Shown here one piece after another: positions 53,331 through 62,318 of a DNA stretch of 64,000 nucleotides (position 1 is the stretch's first letter; each line of letters begins with the position of its first letter). Source of the stretch: Pseudaminobacter soli (ex Li et al. 2025) (lineage in GTDB: Bacteria > Pseudomonadota > Alphaproteobacteria > Rhizobiales > Rhizobiaceae); the NCBI RefSeq assembly GCF_003012705.1, contig NZ_PXYL01000008.1, forward strand, positions 186,001-250,000, written 5' to 3'. Below the pieces are notes generated by a model, which searched no databases, had not been told where the DNA came from, and saw nothing but the letters and a program-made list of their open reading frames with translations. The position numbers were made by a program, and so were the translations under genes.

Positions 53331-54260
53331 TCAAAGCGCCTTTTCGAGTTCCGGCAGGATGGTGAAGAGGTCGCCCACGAGGCCGTAATCGGCCACCTGG
53401 AAGATCGGCGCTTCCTCGTCCTTGTTGATGGCGACGATGACCTTCGAGTCCTTCATGCCGGCGAGATGCTGGATTGCACCGGAGATGCCGACGGCGATGT
53501 AGAGCTCGGGGGCAACCACCTTGCCGGTCTGGCCGACCTGCCAGTCGTTCGGCGCGTAGCCGGCATCGACCGCGGCGCGCGACGCGCCGACCGCGGCGCC
53601 GAGCTTGTCGGCCACCGGCAGGATCACTTCCTGGAACTTCTCGGCCGAGCCGAGCGCGCGGCCGCCCGAGATGATGATGCGGGCCGAGGTCAGCTCCGGA
53701 CGATCGCTCTCCGACAGCTTGTTCTCGATGAACGAGGACAGGCCCGGATTGGCGGCGGCGGAAGCCGTCTCGACCGGTGCCGAACCGGTTGCCTCGGCGG
53801 CCTGGAAGCCGGCCGTGCGCACGGTGATGACCTTCTTGGCCTCGCCCGACTGCACCGTCTGGATGGCGTTGCCGGCATAGATCGGACGCTTGAAGGTGTC
53901 GGACGACACCACTTCGATGATCTCGGAGATCTGCGAGACGTCGAGCAGCGCGGCGATGCGCGGCGCGACGTTCTTGCCCGAGGCGGTAGCCGGAGCGACG
54001 ATGGTGTCGTAGCTGCCGGCCAGCGCGACGACGGTCGCCGCGAGCGGCTCGGCCAGACGCTCGGCGAGCTCGTCGGCTTCGACCAAGAGCACCTTGCGCA
54101 CGCCCTTCAGCTTGGCGGCGGCGTCGGCAGCGCCCTTGGCGCCCTTGCCGGCGACCAGCACGTCGACGTCGGAACCGATCTTCAGCGCGGCCGACAGCGC
54201 CTTGGCGGTCTGGTCGGAAACGCTTGCGTTGTCGTGTTCGGCGATGAGGAGAATTGCCAT
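53331..54260 (-). CDS. etfA: Electron transfer flavoprotein subunit alpha
   Basis: A 309-residue ETF alpha. The C-terminal FAD domain has the signature [45 protein letters not shown] (in part) and a late [10 protein letters not shown]. It carries electrons from acyl-CoA and other dehydrogenases to ETF-ubiquinone oxidoreductase. It follows etfB by 152 bases, a gap filled by a large palindrome. Standard length. Confidence 0.96.
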   Translation of the reverse strand: MAILLIAEHDNASVSDQTAKALSAALKIGSDVDVLVAGKGAKGAADAAAKLKGVRKVLLVEADELAERLAEPLAATVVALAGSYDTIVAPATASGKNVAPRIAALLDVSQISEIIEVVSSDTFKRPIYAGNAIQTVQSGEAKKVITVRTAGFQAAEATGSAPVETASAAANPGLSSFIENKLSESDRPELTSARIIISGGRALGSAEKFQEVILPVADKLGAAVGASRAAVDAGYAPNDWQVGQTGKVVAPELYIAVGISGAIQHLAGMKDSKVIVAINKDEEAPIFQVADYGLVGDLFTILPELEKAL

Positions 54261-54290
54261 TCTTTTATCCCTTATTTCATCAGGGTGCCC

Positions 54291-54410
54291 GATTTGAGGT
54301 CAGGCCACAGCGAAAATGGTGGCGTCCGAGAACCGGAGCGGAGCGTACTTCAGTACGTGAGCACCGGAAGCGGAGGACGGCGCCATTTGCAGCCCGGCCT
54401 CACCTCAAAT
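54291..54410. repeat. Large imperfect palindrome between etfB and etfA
   Basis: A 120-base inverted repeat. GATTTGAGGT (54291-54300) mirrors ACCTCAAATC (54401-54410). Inner arms include AGGCC with GGCCT, AAATGGTGGCGTCC with GGACGGCGCCATTT, and ACCGGAGCGGAGCGTACT with AGTACGTGAGCACCGG around a TC centre. It forms one long interrupted hairpin on either strand. The sequence style matches RIME-like rhizobial mosaic repeats found in intergenic regions. It begins three bases after etfB ends in transcript order. Confidence 0.75.
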
Positions 54411-54412
54411 CC

Positions 54413-55162
54413 TTAGAGCACGCCGGCTTCGTTACGCAGCTTGTCGACCAGCTCGGCCACCGAGCCGACCTTGACGCCCGCCTTGCGGCCGCCCGGCTCC
54501 TCGGTCTTCAAGACCTTGAGGCGCGGGGTGACGTCGGCGCCGAAGTCGGCCGGGGTCTTTTCGTCGAGCGGCTTCTTCTTGGCCTTCATGATGTTCGGCA
54601 GCGAAGCATAGCGCGGCTGGTTGAGGCGCAGGTCGGTGGTGACGATCGCCGGCAGCTTGACCGAAATCGTCTGCAGACCGCCGTCGACTTCGCGCGTGAT
54701 CTTGGCGCCGTCGCCTTCGATCTCGATCTTGGAGGCGAAGGTGCCCTGGGCCCAGCCGAGCAGCGCAGCCAGCATCTGGCCGGTCTGGTTGGCGTCGTCG
54801 TCGATGGCCTGCTTGCCGAGGATGACTAGGCCGGGCTGTTCAGCCTCGACCACGCCCTTCAGCACCTTGGCGACGCCGAGCGGCTCGACCGTCTCGTCGG
54901 TCTTGACCAGGATGGCGCGGTCGGCACCCATGGCGAGCGCCGTGCGCAGCGTTTCCTGCGCCTGGGCGGGGCCAATCGACACGACCACGATCTCATCGGC
55001 CTTGCCGGCTTCCTTGAGGCGGATCGCCTCTTCCACCGCGATCTCGTCGAACGGGTTCATCGACATCTTCACGTTGGCCAGCTCGACGCCCGAACCATCC
55101 GACTTCACGCGGATCTTCACGTTGTAGTCGACAACCCGCTTGACCGGGACGAGAACTTTCAT
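54413..55162 (-). CDS. etfB: Electron transfer flavoprotein subunit beta
   Basis: A 249-residue ETF beta, opening [20 protein letters not shown]. The AMP-binding region and the ETF beta signature are seen in [19 protein letters not shown] and [19 protein letters not shown]. It pairs with EtfA to carry electrons from beta-oxidation and amino acid or methylamine dehydrogenases. ATG 55162 has a good GAGGTGAGAA upstream. A 205-base upstream region separates it from the rhomboid gene; I see no motif there. Confidence 0.96.
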   Translation of the reverse strand: MKVLVPVKRVVDYNVKIRVKSDGSGVELANVKMSMNPFDEIAVEEAIRLKEAGKADEIVVVSIGPAQAQETLRTALAMGADRAILVKTDETVEPLGVAKVLKGVVEAEQPGLVILGKQAIDDDANQTGQMLAALLGWAQGTFASKIEIEGDGAKITREVDGGLQTISVKLPAIVTTDLRLNQPRYASLPNIMKAKKKPLDEKTPADFGADVTPRLKVLKTEEPGGRKAGVKVGSVAELVDKLRNEAGVL

Positions 55163-55367
55163 GTGCTTCTCACCTCTCTGATGAAACTTTGGAGCGCTCT
55201 CTAGCAGAGAAGGGCCCCGTCCATTTGCCGAATGACGACATATTGGACGACAAAACGGAAATCCAGATGCGTTGCCGGTTGCGACAGGCTTTCGCACGCC
55301 CGCGGACCGTAGTTAGCGCGGAAATCCACGTCAATATCCGGCTTGCTCCCAAATCGGTTGAAAGGGC

Positions 55368-56138
55368 CTACCTGCGCGGACCCCAGGGCGAGGGGCCGTC
55401 ATCGGCCGCAGGTGCGGGCTCCGCCGGGGCGGATTCGGCCGGTTGCGCAGCCGGCTCCTCCTGTTCGAACAGCGGCACGTCGCGGCTGCGCAGGACCAGG
55501 ACCAGCAGAGCGCCTGCAACGATGCCGCCGGCATGGCAGGCCCAGGAAATCTGGTCGGTTTCGCCGAACAACAGCATGAACAGCTGGAACAGGATCCAGA
55601 GGCCGAGCGCCATGTAAGCCGGGATGTGCAAAGGGATGCGGCCGAAAGCCAGGATCCACACTTTCACGCGCGGGTAGAGGATGAGATAGGCGGTGACGAT
55701 GCCGGCGATGGCACCCGAAGCGCCGATCAGCGGCTGCTGCGAATCCGGCATGAGAAGGCCATGCGCCAGCGCGCCGGCGATCGCGCAGAGCAGGTAGAAG
55801 AGCAGGTAGCGCCAGTAGCCGAGCGCGTCCTCGACATTGTCGCCGAACACCCACAGGAACAGCATGTTGCCGCCCAGATGCCAGATGTCGTTGTGCAGGA
55901 AGGCGTAGGTCACATAGGTGAGCAGGCTTGGAATGAGCACCAGCTCGGCCGGCAGGGTGGCCCTGTCGAAAGCCACCGAGGGGACGTAGCCGAGGCCCAG
56001 TGCCCGCGCCTGCATCGTGTATTCGTCCGACGACGAGGTCAGGAAGAAGATGATGACGTTGGCGGCGATCAGCCCGATCGTCACATATTGATGCTTGATG
56101 TGCCGCAGGTGGTTGGAGTCATAGAGCGGAATGAACAT
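55368..56138 (-). CDS. Rhomboid family intramembrane serine protease
   Basis: A 256-residue protein with about six helices. The catalytic serine is in GASGAIAG and the histidine in SWACHAGGIVAG; the loop HNDIWHLGGNMLFLWVFGDNVED is also diagnostic (quoted in parts HNDIWHLGGNMLFL). It cleaves membrane proteins within helices. The C-terminal 40 residues are Ala/Pro/Glu-rich and cytoplasmic. Substrates unknown. It is 29 bases downstream of the adenosyltransferase gene on the same strand. Confidence 0.9.
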   Translation of the reverse strand: MFIPLYDSNHLRHIKHQYVTIGLIAANVIIFFLTSSSDEYTMQARALGLGYVPSVAFDRATLPAELVLIPSLLTYVTYAFLHNDIWHLGGNMLFLWVFGDNVEDALGYWRYLLFYLLCAIAGALAHGLLMPDSQQPLIGASGAIAGIVTAYLILYPRVKVWILAFGRIPLHIPAYMALGLWILFQLFMLLFGETDQISWACHAGGIVAGALLVLVLRSRDVPLFEQEEPAAQPAESAPAEPAPAADDGPSPWGPRR

Positions 56139-56167
56139 CGGTTCGTGTTCCGCCCTCCCAGCGGGTG

Positions 56168-56749
56168 CTACCTATTCTTGCCGGGGACCCATAGCACATC
56201 GGCCTTTCCATTGTCATTGACGACACGGGCGGCGACGAAGAGGAAATCCGAGACGCGGTTGATGTACTTGATCCCGTCGCGGTTGACGTGCTCGGCCGGG
56301 TCCTGCGCCAGCGCCACCATCATGCGCTCGGCGCGCCGTGCCACGGTGCGGGCGAGGTGCAGCGCCGCCGCCGCCGGCGAGCCGCCGGGCAGCACGAAGG
56401 AGCGCAGCGGCTGGAGATTTGCGTTCAGCTCGTCGATCTCGGCCTCGATGCGCACGGTCTGCTCGGGAATGATGCGCAACGGCTCATAGCCGAGCGGCTT
56501 GCCGGTGTCCGGCGTGGCGAGGTCGGCGCCCAGGTCGAACAGGTCGTTCTGGATGCGCGCCAGCATGGCGTCGATCTCGGGATAGGCGCTTTCGGTATGC
56601 AGCCGCGCCAGGCCGATGCAGGCATTGGCTTCGTCGACCGTGCCGAAGGCCTCGATGCGCATGTCCGACTTCAGGCGCCGGTCGCCGGTGCCGAGACCGG
56701 TGGTGCCGTCGTCGCCGGTGCGGGTATAGATCTTGTTGAGCTTGACCAT
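56168..56749 (-). CDS. Cob(I)yrinic acid a,c-diamide adenosyltransferase, PduO type
   Basis: A 193-residue ATP:corrinoid adenosyltransferase of the PduO family, which attaches adenosyl to cob(I)alamin. The ATP loop TRTGDDGTTGLGTGDR stands at the N-terminus; the C-terminal motifs RRAERMMVAL and NRDGIKYINRVSDFLFV complete the active site. ATG 56749 is preceded by GGAGGAGG. It supplements the CobST steps at 11747. No cobalamin riboswitch is seen nearby. Twin-TM gene is immediately upstream. Confidence 0.94.
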   Translation of the reverse strand: MVKLNKIYTRTGDDGTTGLGTGDRRLKSDMRIEAFGTVDEANACIGLARLHTESAYPEIDAMLARIQNDLFDLGADLATPDTGKPLGYEPLRIIPEQTVRIEAEIDELNANLQPLRSFVLPGGSPAAAALHLARTVARRAERMMVALAQDPAEHVNRDGIKYINRVSDFLFVAARVVNDNGKADVLWVPGKNR

Positions 56750-56780
56750 GCGCCTCCTCCCTTGCGTGTCGCAGATTGGA

Positions 56781-56972
56781 TCAGCGGCCGTGGAAATAAA
56801 GGGCAAGCAGGATCAGCACCAGCGCAATGAACTGCAGCAATACGCGCATCTGCATCAGCTTGTTGGAGGTGTTGCCGGAACCGCCGCGCATCATGTTCAC
56901 GAGGCCGCGCAGCAGTACGACAACCACGGCGAACATGACGATGATGGCGAAGATGTTGAAGACGGTCGACAT
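56781..56972 (-). CDS. Small twin-transmembrane protein (HIG1-like)
   Basis: A 63-residue protein with two hydrophobic helices (about 4-24 and 43-60) joined by a short polar loop with RGGSGNTSNKLMQMR. Its length and twin-helix form match the small HIG1-type proteins that often precede the PduO-type adenosyltransferase in rhizobia. HIG1 proteins in mitochondria associate with cytochrome oxidase, so a respiratory supercomplex role is possible but unproven here. It is 31 bases before the adenosyltransferase gene. Confidence 0.8.
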   Translation of the reverse strand: MSTVFNIFAIIVMFAVVVVLLRGLVNMMRGGSGNTSNKLMQMRVLLQFIALVLILLALYFHGR

Positions 56973-57195
56973 GAGGTATCCAGCTTCGTTGCGATCTGAT
57001 CGTGAAATGCTCTAACCCGAACCGCGCTTTGGCGATAGGAGGGCGTGGCGCAAAACCGCAGGGAAGGCGCCGCTGGCGCGATTGCGCAACCACTGGTTAC
57101 GCATGGGCATTGTCTTCACGGGTTGCCATTTGCGGCGAACCCTTCCCATATTCCGGCCGGAGTCGGACCAAGGAAAACAAGCGGATGCCAGCCTG

Positions 57196-58047
57196 GTGAG
57201 GAATATCGTCGCGATAAAGCGGGTGCTATTTGATATGCTCGGCCACTTCAACAATGACGATGGCTGGGCGATGGCCAGTCATCTGGCGTTGTCGGCCCTC
57301 TTGGCGCTGTTTCCCTTCCTCATCTTTGCCACCACGCTGGCGGGCTTTCTCGGTGCCAAGGCGTTTGCCGACACCGCCGTCCATCTGGTGTTCGACACAT
57401 GGCCCGAGCAGATCGCCGAACCGATCGCGAGGCAGGTGGTGGAAGTGCTTACCGTGCAGCGCGGCGACCTTTTGACCTATGGCGGTCTCCTGGCCGGCTA
57501 CTTCGCCTCCAATGGCATCGAGGCGGTGCGCGCTTCGCTCAACCGCGCCTATCGCGTCACCGAAACGCGCGGCATCATCTATCGCCGCCTGCAGAGCCTG
57601 CTGTTCGTGCTGATCGCGACGATCGGCTTCATGGTGATCAGCGTGTTCCTGGTCTTTGCGCCGCTGCTTGCGCGGTTACTCGAAGCGAAGGTCGCCTGGA
57701 TCGGCCCCTATATGGGCACCATCACGCTGTGGCGCTTCATCATCGCCTCGGCGGTGATCGTGCTCGGCCTGATTGCGGTGCATATCTGGCTGCCGGACGG
57801 CAAGCGAAAATTCGTCACCATCCTGCCGGGCATCGTCTTCACCTTGATCGGCTGGCTGGTCGGCTCGACGGCTTTCGCCACCTATATCGACCATTTCTCG
57901 TCCTATGTGACGACCTATGCCGGTCTCGCCTCGATCATGATCGCGCTGGTGTTCCTGTACATCATCTCGGCGATTTTCATCCTCGGCGGCGAGCTCAACG
58001 CCGCAATCTCCCGCTATCGCGACGCGCGGGCCCGTGTCGGGACCTGA
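57196..58047 (+). CDS. YihY/BrkB family membrane protein
   Basis: A 283-residue membrane protein with six helices, formerly annotated as ribonuclease BN. Landmarks are NNDDGWAMASHLALSALLALFPF (in part DDGWAMASHLALSALL), NGIEAVRASLNRAY and the C-terminal YIISAIFILGGELNA. Function unknown. I choose GTG 57196 because homologues start at RNIVAIKR; an in-frame ATG at 57103 would add 31 residues with no conservation. No strong ribosome site precedes either. Its end overlaps the convergent DMT gene by 34 bases. Confidence 0.85.
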   Translation: MRNIVAIKRVLFDMLGHFNNDDGWAMASHLALSALLALFPFLIFATTLAGFLGAKAFADTAVHLVFDTWPEQIAEPIARQVVEVLTVQRGDLLTYGGLLAGYFASNGIEAVRASLNRAYRVTETRGIIYRRLQSLLFVLIATIGFMVISVFLVFAPLLARLLEAKVAWIGPYMGTITLWRFIIASAVIVLGLIAVHIWLPDGKRKFVTILPGIVFTLIGWLVGSTAFATYIDHFSSYVTTYAGLASIMIALVFLYIISAIFILGGELNAAISRYRDARARVGT

Positions 58048-58904
58048 GCCGTGGCAAGGCCGACGCCGAAAGTAGCCACCAGCAGGCCGGCGACCTGGAC
58101 GGGCGACAGATGTTCGCCGAACAGCGCCCAGGCCATGATCGCGGTGACGCCCGGCACCAGGTAGAACAGCGAAGACACCTTCGACATCTCGCCGTCGCGG
58201 ATCATCACCATCAACAGGAAGATGGCGCCGATCGAAAGAATCAGCACCAGCCAGGCCATGGCGAAGATTAGCTCGCCGTTGATCGTCACGGTCCGCGTCT
58301 CGAATGCGAAGGAGGCGACCAGCATCAGCGCTCCGCCACCGAGATACTGGCAGAGCGTGCCGGTGACGAGGTCGCCGCCGGAGCCGAAGCGTTTTTGCCA
58401 GATCGTGCCGGCGGTCATGCCACCCATGGCGACGACCGCCGCCGCCAGCGTTTGCCAGGTGACGCCGCCGCCGACATTGCCCAACTGCGGCGACAGCACG
58501 ATGACCACGCCAGCGAACCCTGCTGCAAGGCCCGCCCAATGGCGGGGCTGCACCTCTTCGCCCAGCACCCGCCCGGCAACGAGCGCGGTGACCAGCGGCT
58601 GCAAGCCCGCGATCAGCGCCGCGATGCCGGCCGGCAGACCCTGATGGATCGCCCAGAAGACGCCGCCGAGATAGACGCCGTGCATGAGCGCGCCGGCAAT
58701 CGTCGCATGCAGCGCCGCGCGGCCGCCGGCCCACCGTGCGCCGATCAGAACGGCGAGAAGACTGAGGACCAGGAAGGCGAGAACGAAGCGCGCGGCCAGG
58801 AAGGTAAACGGCTCGGCCCACGGCATGGCGTAGCGCGCGCCGATGAAGCCGGTGGACCACAGCAGCACGAAGGCGGCGGGAATGAACCTCTTGAGGCCTG
58901 ACAT
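58014..58904 (-). CDS. EamA/DMT family transporter
   Basis: A 296-residue exporter with ten helices and two EamA repeats. Landmarks are LLWSTGFIGARYAMPWAEPF, GLPAGIAALIAGLQPLVTAL and VPGVTAIMAWALFGEHLSP. It resembles RhaT/YdcZ-like exporters of amino acids or drugs. It converges with and overlaps the YihY gene by 34 bases, which is unusual because both reading frames stay intact. Divergent from the small membrane protein gene at 59072 across 167 bases. Confidence 0.87.
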   Translation of the reverse strand: MSGLKRFIPAAFVLLWSTGFIGARYAMPWAEPFTFLAARFVLAFLVLSLLAVLIGARWAGGRAALHATIAGALMHGVYLGGVFWAIHQGLPAGIAALIAGLQPLVTALVAGRVLGEEVQPRHWAGLAAGFAGVVIVLSPQLGNVGGGVTWQTLAAAVVAMGGMTAGTIWQKRFGSGGDLVTGTLCQYLGGGALMLVASFAFETRTVTINGELIFAMAWLVLILSIGAIFLLMVMIRDGEMSKVSSLFYLVPGVTAIMAWALFGEHLSPVQVAGLLVATFGVGLATAQVPTRARASR

Positions 58905-59071
58905 GCTGCTTGATCCTAATTGGCAACAGGACCGGAAACTCGGTCCGCATATCCGGTCCCTCTAATGCCGATCATTTTGGCAAGCAAAGCGAAACGATTG
59001 ATCCATATATTCACGATCGTTGAATTGAGGGTGACGGGACGCACGTTGTCGAAGCTTCGGAAGGAGCAGGC

Positions 59072-59359
59072 ATGCTGTGGAAGCTCGATCCGGCCTGGTT
59101 GATGATGGCAGTGGCGGTGGTCGCGGTCATCGCCTTTTTCTTCGGCTCCGCGCTGAACGCCATCATGCGCGACGACGGCTTCGGTCCGTTCGGCAACATG
59201 GTCATCTTCACTGCCGGCTTCTTCGTCGCGATCCTGGCCGTCAACTCCTATGGCATCGCTTTCGGCAGCCTGACGCTCGCAACCGCGACGGGACTCGGCG
59301 GCGCCTTCATCTTGATCGCGACGCTTGCCTTGGTGAAGGCTGGCCTCTCGCGGCTCTGA
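59072..59359 (+). CDS. Small three-helix membrane protein of unknown function
   Basis: A 95-residue protein with three hydrophobic segments (about 8-28, 41-60 and 68-90). A polar loop MRDDGFGPFGN lies between helices 1 and 2. The upstream site GGAGCAGGC is well placed. Base composition fits the genome and the frame is clearly coding. Function unknown; similar proteins occur in rhizobia. It converges with gluQ eight bases downstream. Confidence 0.75.
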   Translation: MLWKLDPAWLMMAVAVVAVIAFFFGSALNAIMRDDGFGPFGNMVIFTAGFFVAILAVNSYGIAFGSLTLATATGLGGAFILIATLALVKAGLSRL

Positions 59360-59367
59360 CGCTTTTC

Positions 59368-60252
59368 TCAAAGGCCGATCATTTGCCTGATTTCCGCCGG
59401 CGAAACCCCTTGTTCGCGCAAGGCGGCAAGCCCACTGTCGCCAAGGCTTTTCGACAGCTTGCGCCCGTCCGGACCCAGGACCAGCCGATGGTGGAAATAG
59501 TTCGGCTCCGGCAGGCCCAGCAGGTTCTGCAAGAGCCGCTGGATGGAGGTGGCGAAGTAGAGATCGCGGCCGCGCACGACATGGGTGATGTCCTGCAGCG
59601 CATCGTCGGCCACCACCGACAGGTGATAGCTGGTCGGGATCTCGCGCCGGGCAATGACCACGTCACCCCAATCCTGCGGCCGTGCCTCGACCTCCTGTGT
59701 CTCGGCAAGCGTCTCGCCGGTGAACTCGCGCCATGACAGCGGGGCGGGCAGCCGGGCGAGCGCTGCTTCGGTGTCGAGCCGCCAGGCAAAGGGCTCGCCA
59801 TCGGCGATGCGGCGGCGACGCTTTGCCTTCGACAGCTCCTTGTCGGCGCCCGGGTAGAGCGGCGCGCCGTCCGGGTCGCGGGGCCAGCGCAGGCCCTTGG
59901 TCTCGGCCTCGGCGATATGGGCGCGAATCTCGCCACGGCTCATGAAGGCCGGATAGACCAGCTCAGCGTCGATCAGCCTTCGCAGCAGCGTTTCATATTC
60001 GCCGAAATGCTCCGACTGCCGCCGCACCGGCTCCTCCCAGCGAATGCCCAACCAGCCGAGATCCCGCAGTATGGCGGCCTCGAATTCCGGCGTGCAACGG
60101 GTGACGTCTATGTCCTCGATGCGCAAAAGCAGGCGACCGCCGACCGCTTCGGCCAGGCGGTCGTTGAGCAGTGCCGAATAGGCATGGCCCAGATGCAGCT
60201 CGCCATTGGGGCTCGGCGCAAAGCGGAAGACCGGCTTGGCAGGAGCGTTCAT
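59368..60252 (-). CDS. gluQ: Glutamyl-Q tRNA(Asp) synthetase
   Basis: A 294-residue truncated glutamyl-tRNA synthetase lacking the anticodon-binding domain. HIGH-type motif HLGH and KLSKS are present. It glutamylates queuosine 34 of tRNA-Asp. E. coli GluQRS has a zinc site with paired cysteines in this region; here the segment reads YPAFMSRGEIRAH with no cysteines, so it is a zinc-free variant. ATG 60252 is used; TTG 60258 would add two residues. Its link with yhhQ at 19202 is metabolic, not positional. Confidence 0.93.
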   Translation of the reverse strand: MNAPAKPVFRFAPSPNGELHLGHAYSALLNDRLAEAVGGRLLLRIEDIDVTRCTPEFEAAILRDLGWLGIRWEEPVRRQSEHFGEYETLLRRLIDAELVYPAFMSRGEIRAHIAEAETKGLRWPRDPDGAPLYPGADKELSKAKRRRRIADGEPFAWRLDTEAALARLPAPLSWREFTGETLAETQEVEARPQDWGDVVIARREIPTSYHLSVVADDALQDITHVVRGRDLYFATSIQRLLQNLLGLPEPNYFHHRLVLGPDGRKLSKSLGDSGLAALREQGVSPAEIRQMIGL

Positions 60253-60325
60253 CTGCAATGCCTATATCGGGTTGAACGGATCACGAACCGATTGCTACTT
60301 TGCCGGCTGAACCAGGACAAGACGC

Positions 60326-60985
60326 ATGCGCCGCATCAAATCGCTCGACGACATTTCCGAGGGGCTCGACGAACTCTGCGTGATCGACCCGCGCCTGAGC
60401 GACGTGCGTGCGCTGGCAGGTGAGGTGCCGCTGCGCCTTTCCGAGCCGGGCTTCGTCAGCCTGGCCTCGATCATCGTCTCGCAGCAGGTGTCGCGCGCCA
60501 GCGCCGACGCCATCTTCGGCCGGCTGATCAAGCTGGTCGATCCTCTGACGCCGCAGGCGCTGCTCGACGCGGGCGAGACGGTGTTTCGCGAAGCAGGCCT
60601 GTCGCGGCCAAAGATCCGCACGCTGCTTGCCGTATCGCAGGCCGTGCAGGACGGGCTCGATCTCCATCACCTGTGCCAGCTCGATGCGACCCATGCCATC
60701 GGCCACATGACGGCGGTGCCGGGTATCGGTCCCTGGACAGCCGAGGTCTATCTTCTCTTCGCCGCCGGTCATCCCGACATTTTTCCCGCACGCGACGTCG
60801 CGTTGCAGACGGCGGTGGGCCAGGCGCTCGGCGTCGACCCGCGCCCGGGCGAAAAGGCGCTGATCCGGCTTGCCGAATCATGGGCGCCCTGGAGAGGGGT
60901 CGCGGCCCGCCTTTTCTGGTCATATTATCGTGAAACGCGGGGCCGGGACGCCGCTCCACCTTCCCAAATGCCTAAAAAAGCCTGA
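60326..60985 (+). CDS. DNA-3-methyladenine glycosylase II (AlkA-like)
   Basis: A 219-residue HhH-GPD glycosylase. The helix-hairpin-helix and GPD motif is VPGIGPWTAEVYLLFAAGHPD (in part VPGIGPWTAEVYLL), then the catalytic aspartate in FPARDVALQ. It excises alkylated bases. It lacks the E. coli AlkA N-terminal domain, so it is the short MAG/Mag1-like form. Divergent from gluQ across 73 bases. No Ada box seen. Confidence 0.9.
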   Translation: MRRIKSLDDISEGLDELCVIDPRLSDVRALAGEVPLRLSEPGFVSLASIIVSQQVSRASADAIFGRLIKLVDPLTPQALLDAGETVFREAGLSRPKIRTLLAVSQAVQDGLDLHHLCQLDATHAIGHMTAVPGIGPWTAEVYLLFAAGHPDIFPARDVALQTAVGQALGVDPRPGEKALIRLAESWAPWRGVAARLFWSYYRETRGRDAAPPSQMPKKA

Positions 60986-61096
60986 AATTGGCACTACCGG
61001 GGCGGTATTCATGGCAGTGAAACCGCTTCACATCCCTGTCATGTCGGGCTTACAGTATTCGCACCGATAGGTTCGGATGGACAAGGAGGTAAGTCA

Positions 61097-61654
61097 GTGA
61101 CGGTCGCCGTAAATCCGGATGGCCTCCCAGCACTGGTGCTGAACGCGGATTACCGCCCGCTCAGCTACTACCCCTTGTCGCTCTGGTCTTGGCAGGATGC
61201 CATCAAGGCGGTGTTCCTGGACCGGGTCAACATCGTCGCCGAATACGACCACGCGGTCTCCTCGCCATCCTTCTCGATGCGCCTGCCCAGCGTCGTCAGC
61301 CTGAAGAGCTACGTCAAGCCGTCGCGCTACCCGGCCTTCACTCGCTTCAACGTTTTCCTGCGCGATCGCTTTCAATGCCAGTATTGCGGCACGCCGGAAG
61401 ACCTGACCTTCGACCATGTGATCCCGCGTCACCGCGGCGGGGCCACTACCTGGGAAAATGTCGTTGCCGCCTGCTCGCCATGCAACCTGAAGAAGGGCGG
61501 CATGATGCCGGCGCAGGCGAAGATGTGGCCCAAGCAGACGCCGTACCAGCCGACCGTGCACGACCTGCACAATAATGGCCGGCTGTTCCCGCCGAACTAC
61601 CTGCATGAAAGCTGGCTCGACTATCTCTACTGGGATGTCGAACTGGAGCCGTAA
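61097..61654 (+). CDS. HNH endonuclease domain protein
   Basis: A 185-residue protein opening with VLNADYRPLSYYPLSLWSW, then a C-terminal HNH domain. The zinc pairs are CQYC and CSPC, and the catalytic DHVIPRHRGG and the later asparagine (TTWENVV) are intact. Chromosomal copies of this group are nearly universal in alphaproteobacteria; their role is unproven, perhaps DNA repair. GTG 61097 has AAGGAGG upstream, one of the best ribosome sites in the window. It is next to a glycosylase gene, consistent with repair. Confidence 0.9.
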   Translation: MTVAVNPDGLPALVLNADYRPLSYYPLSLWSWQDAIKAVFLDRVNIVAEYDHAVSSPSFSMRLPSVVSLKSYVKPSRYPAFTRFNVFLRDRFQCQYCGTPEDLTFDHVIPRHRGGATTWENVVAACSPCNLKKGGMMPAQAKMWPKQTPYQPTVHDLHNNGRLFPPNYLHESWLDYLYWDVELEP

Positions 61655-61764
61655 GGCTTTTGTCGCCTGCCTACGTGATCACACGAACGGCAAGCTTTCT
61701 CGTTCTCCAATCCAGCAATCCGGAGCGATGTCGACGCGAAGTCTTCGCGCCGACGTAACCTGTC

Positions 61765-62277
61765 TCAGGCTTTGCCGACCGCGCCGCGGAAGGCGATGAT
61801 CGTCAGGATCAGGCTGGCGATGGCATTCCACCCGGCAAGCGACAGGCCGAGGATGCGAAGGGCCGCCTTCTCGCAGGAAGGGGGCATGACCGTGTTGAGC
61901 GAATCGAGCACGCCGCCGGTGCCGCCCGTGACTGGTGCGACTGCGGTGCAGTCGGTCGGGCCGGGCCACCAGCCCCATTCGACGCCGGAGTGATAGACGC
62001 CCATGCCGAGGCCGTAGAGCATCAGAAGGCCACCGATCAGAAGCAGGCCGCGCGTTATCGCTGCCGGCCAGTTCAGACCGGACGAAATGGCGGCCACCGC
62101 CATCAGCGGCATGCCGACATAGTAGGGCGTGCGCTGCTCGAGGCACAGCTTGCAGGGGATGTAGCCGCCGACATGCTCGAAGCCGAGCGCGCCGCCGACC
62201 ACCGCCGCCATGGCGATGAGGAGCATGAGCGCGGTGATGGTCTGGACGCTGCTGGTCGGCTGGGTGAGGCTGGACAT
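61765..62277 (-). CDS. Disulfide bond formation protein B
   Basis: A 170-residue inner membrane protein with four helices. The redox pairs of DsbB are visible: CKLC in the first loop (PCKLCLEQRTPYY) and the second pair in PTDC and PPSC. DsbB reoxidises DsbA and passes electrons to ubiquinone. It lies 41 bases downstream of the YqaA gene on the same strand. A hairpin (GTCGACGCGAAG with CTTCGCGCCGAC, near 61730-61755) follows it without a T-run. Confidence 0.9.
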   Translation of the reverse strand: MSSLTQPTSSVQTITALMLLIAMAAVVGGALGFEHVGGYIPCKLCLEQRTPYYVGMPLMAVAAISSGLNWPAAITRGLLLIGGLLMLYGLGMGVYHSGVEWGWWPGPTDCTAVAPVTGGTGGVLDSLNTVMPPSCEKAALRILGLSLAGWNAIASLILTIIAFRGAVGKA

Positions 62278-62318
62278 GGGTCTCTATCCGTTGTGGCCTG
62301 GGTTGATCCTGTGTCCGG

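Noticed and set aside
61097-61654. HNH protein as a homing or phage-defence nuclease
   Set aside because: No intron, intein, phage gene or defence partner lies nearby. The group is a common chromosomal gene in alphaproteobacteria, here next to a repair glycosylase.
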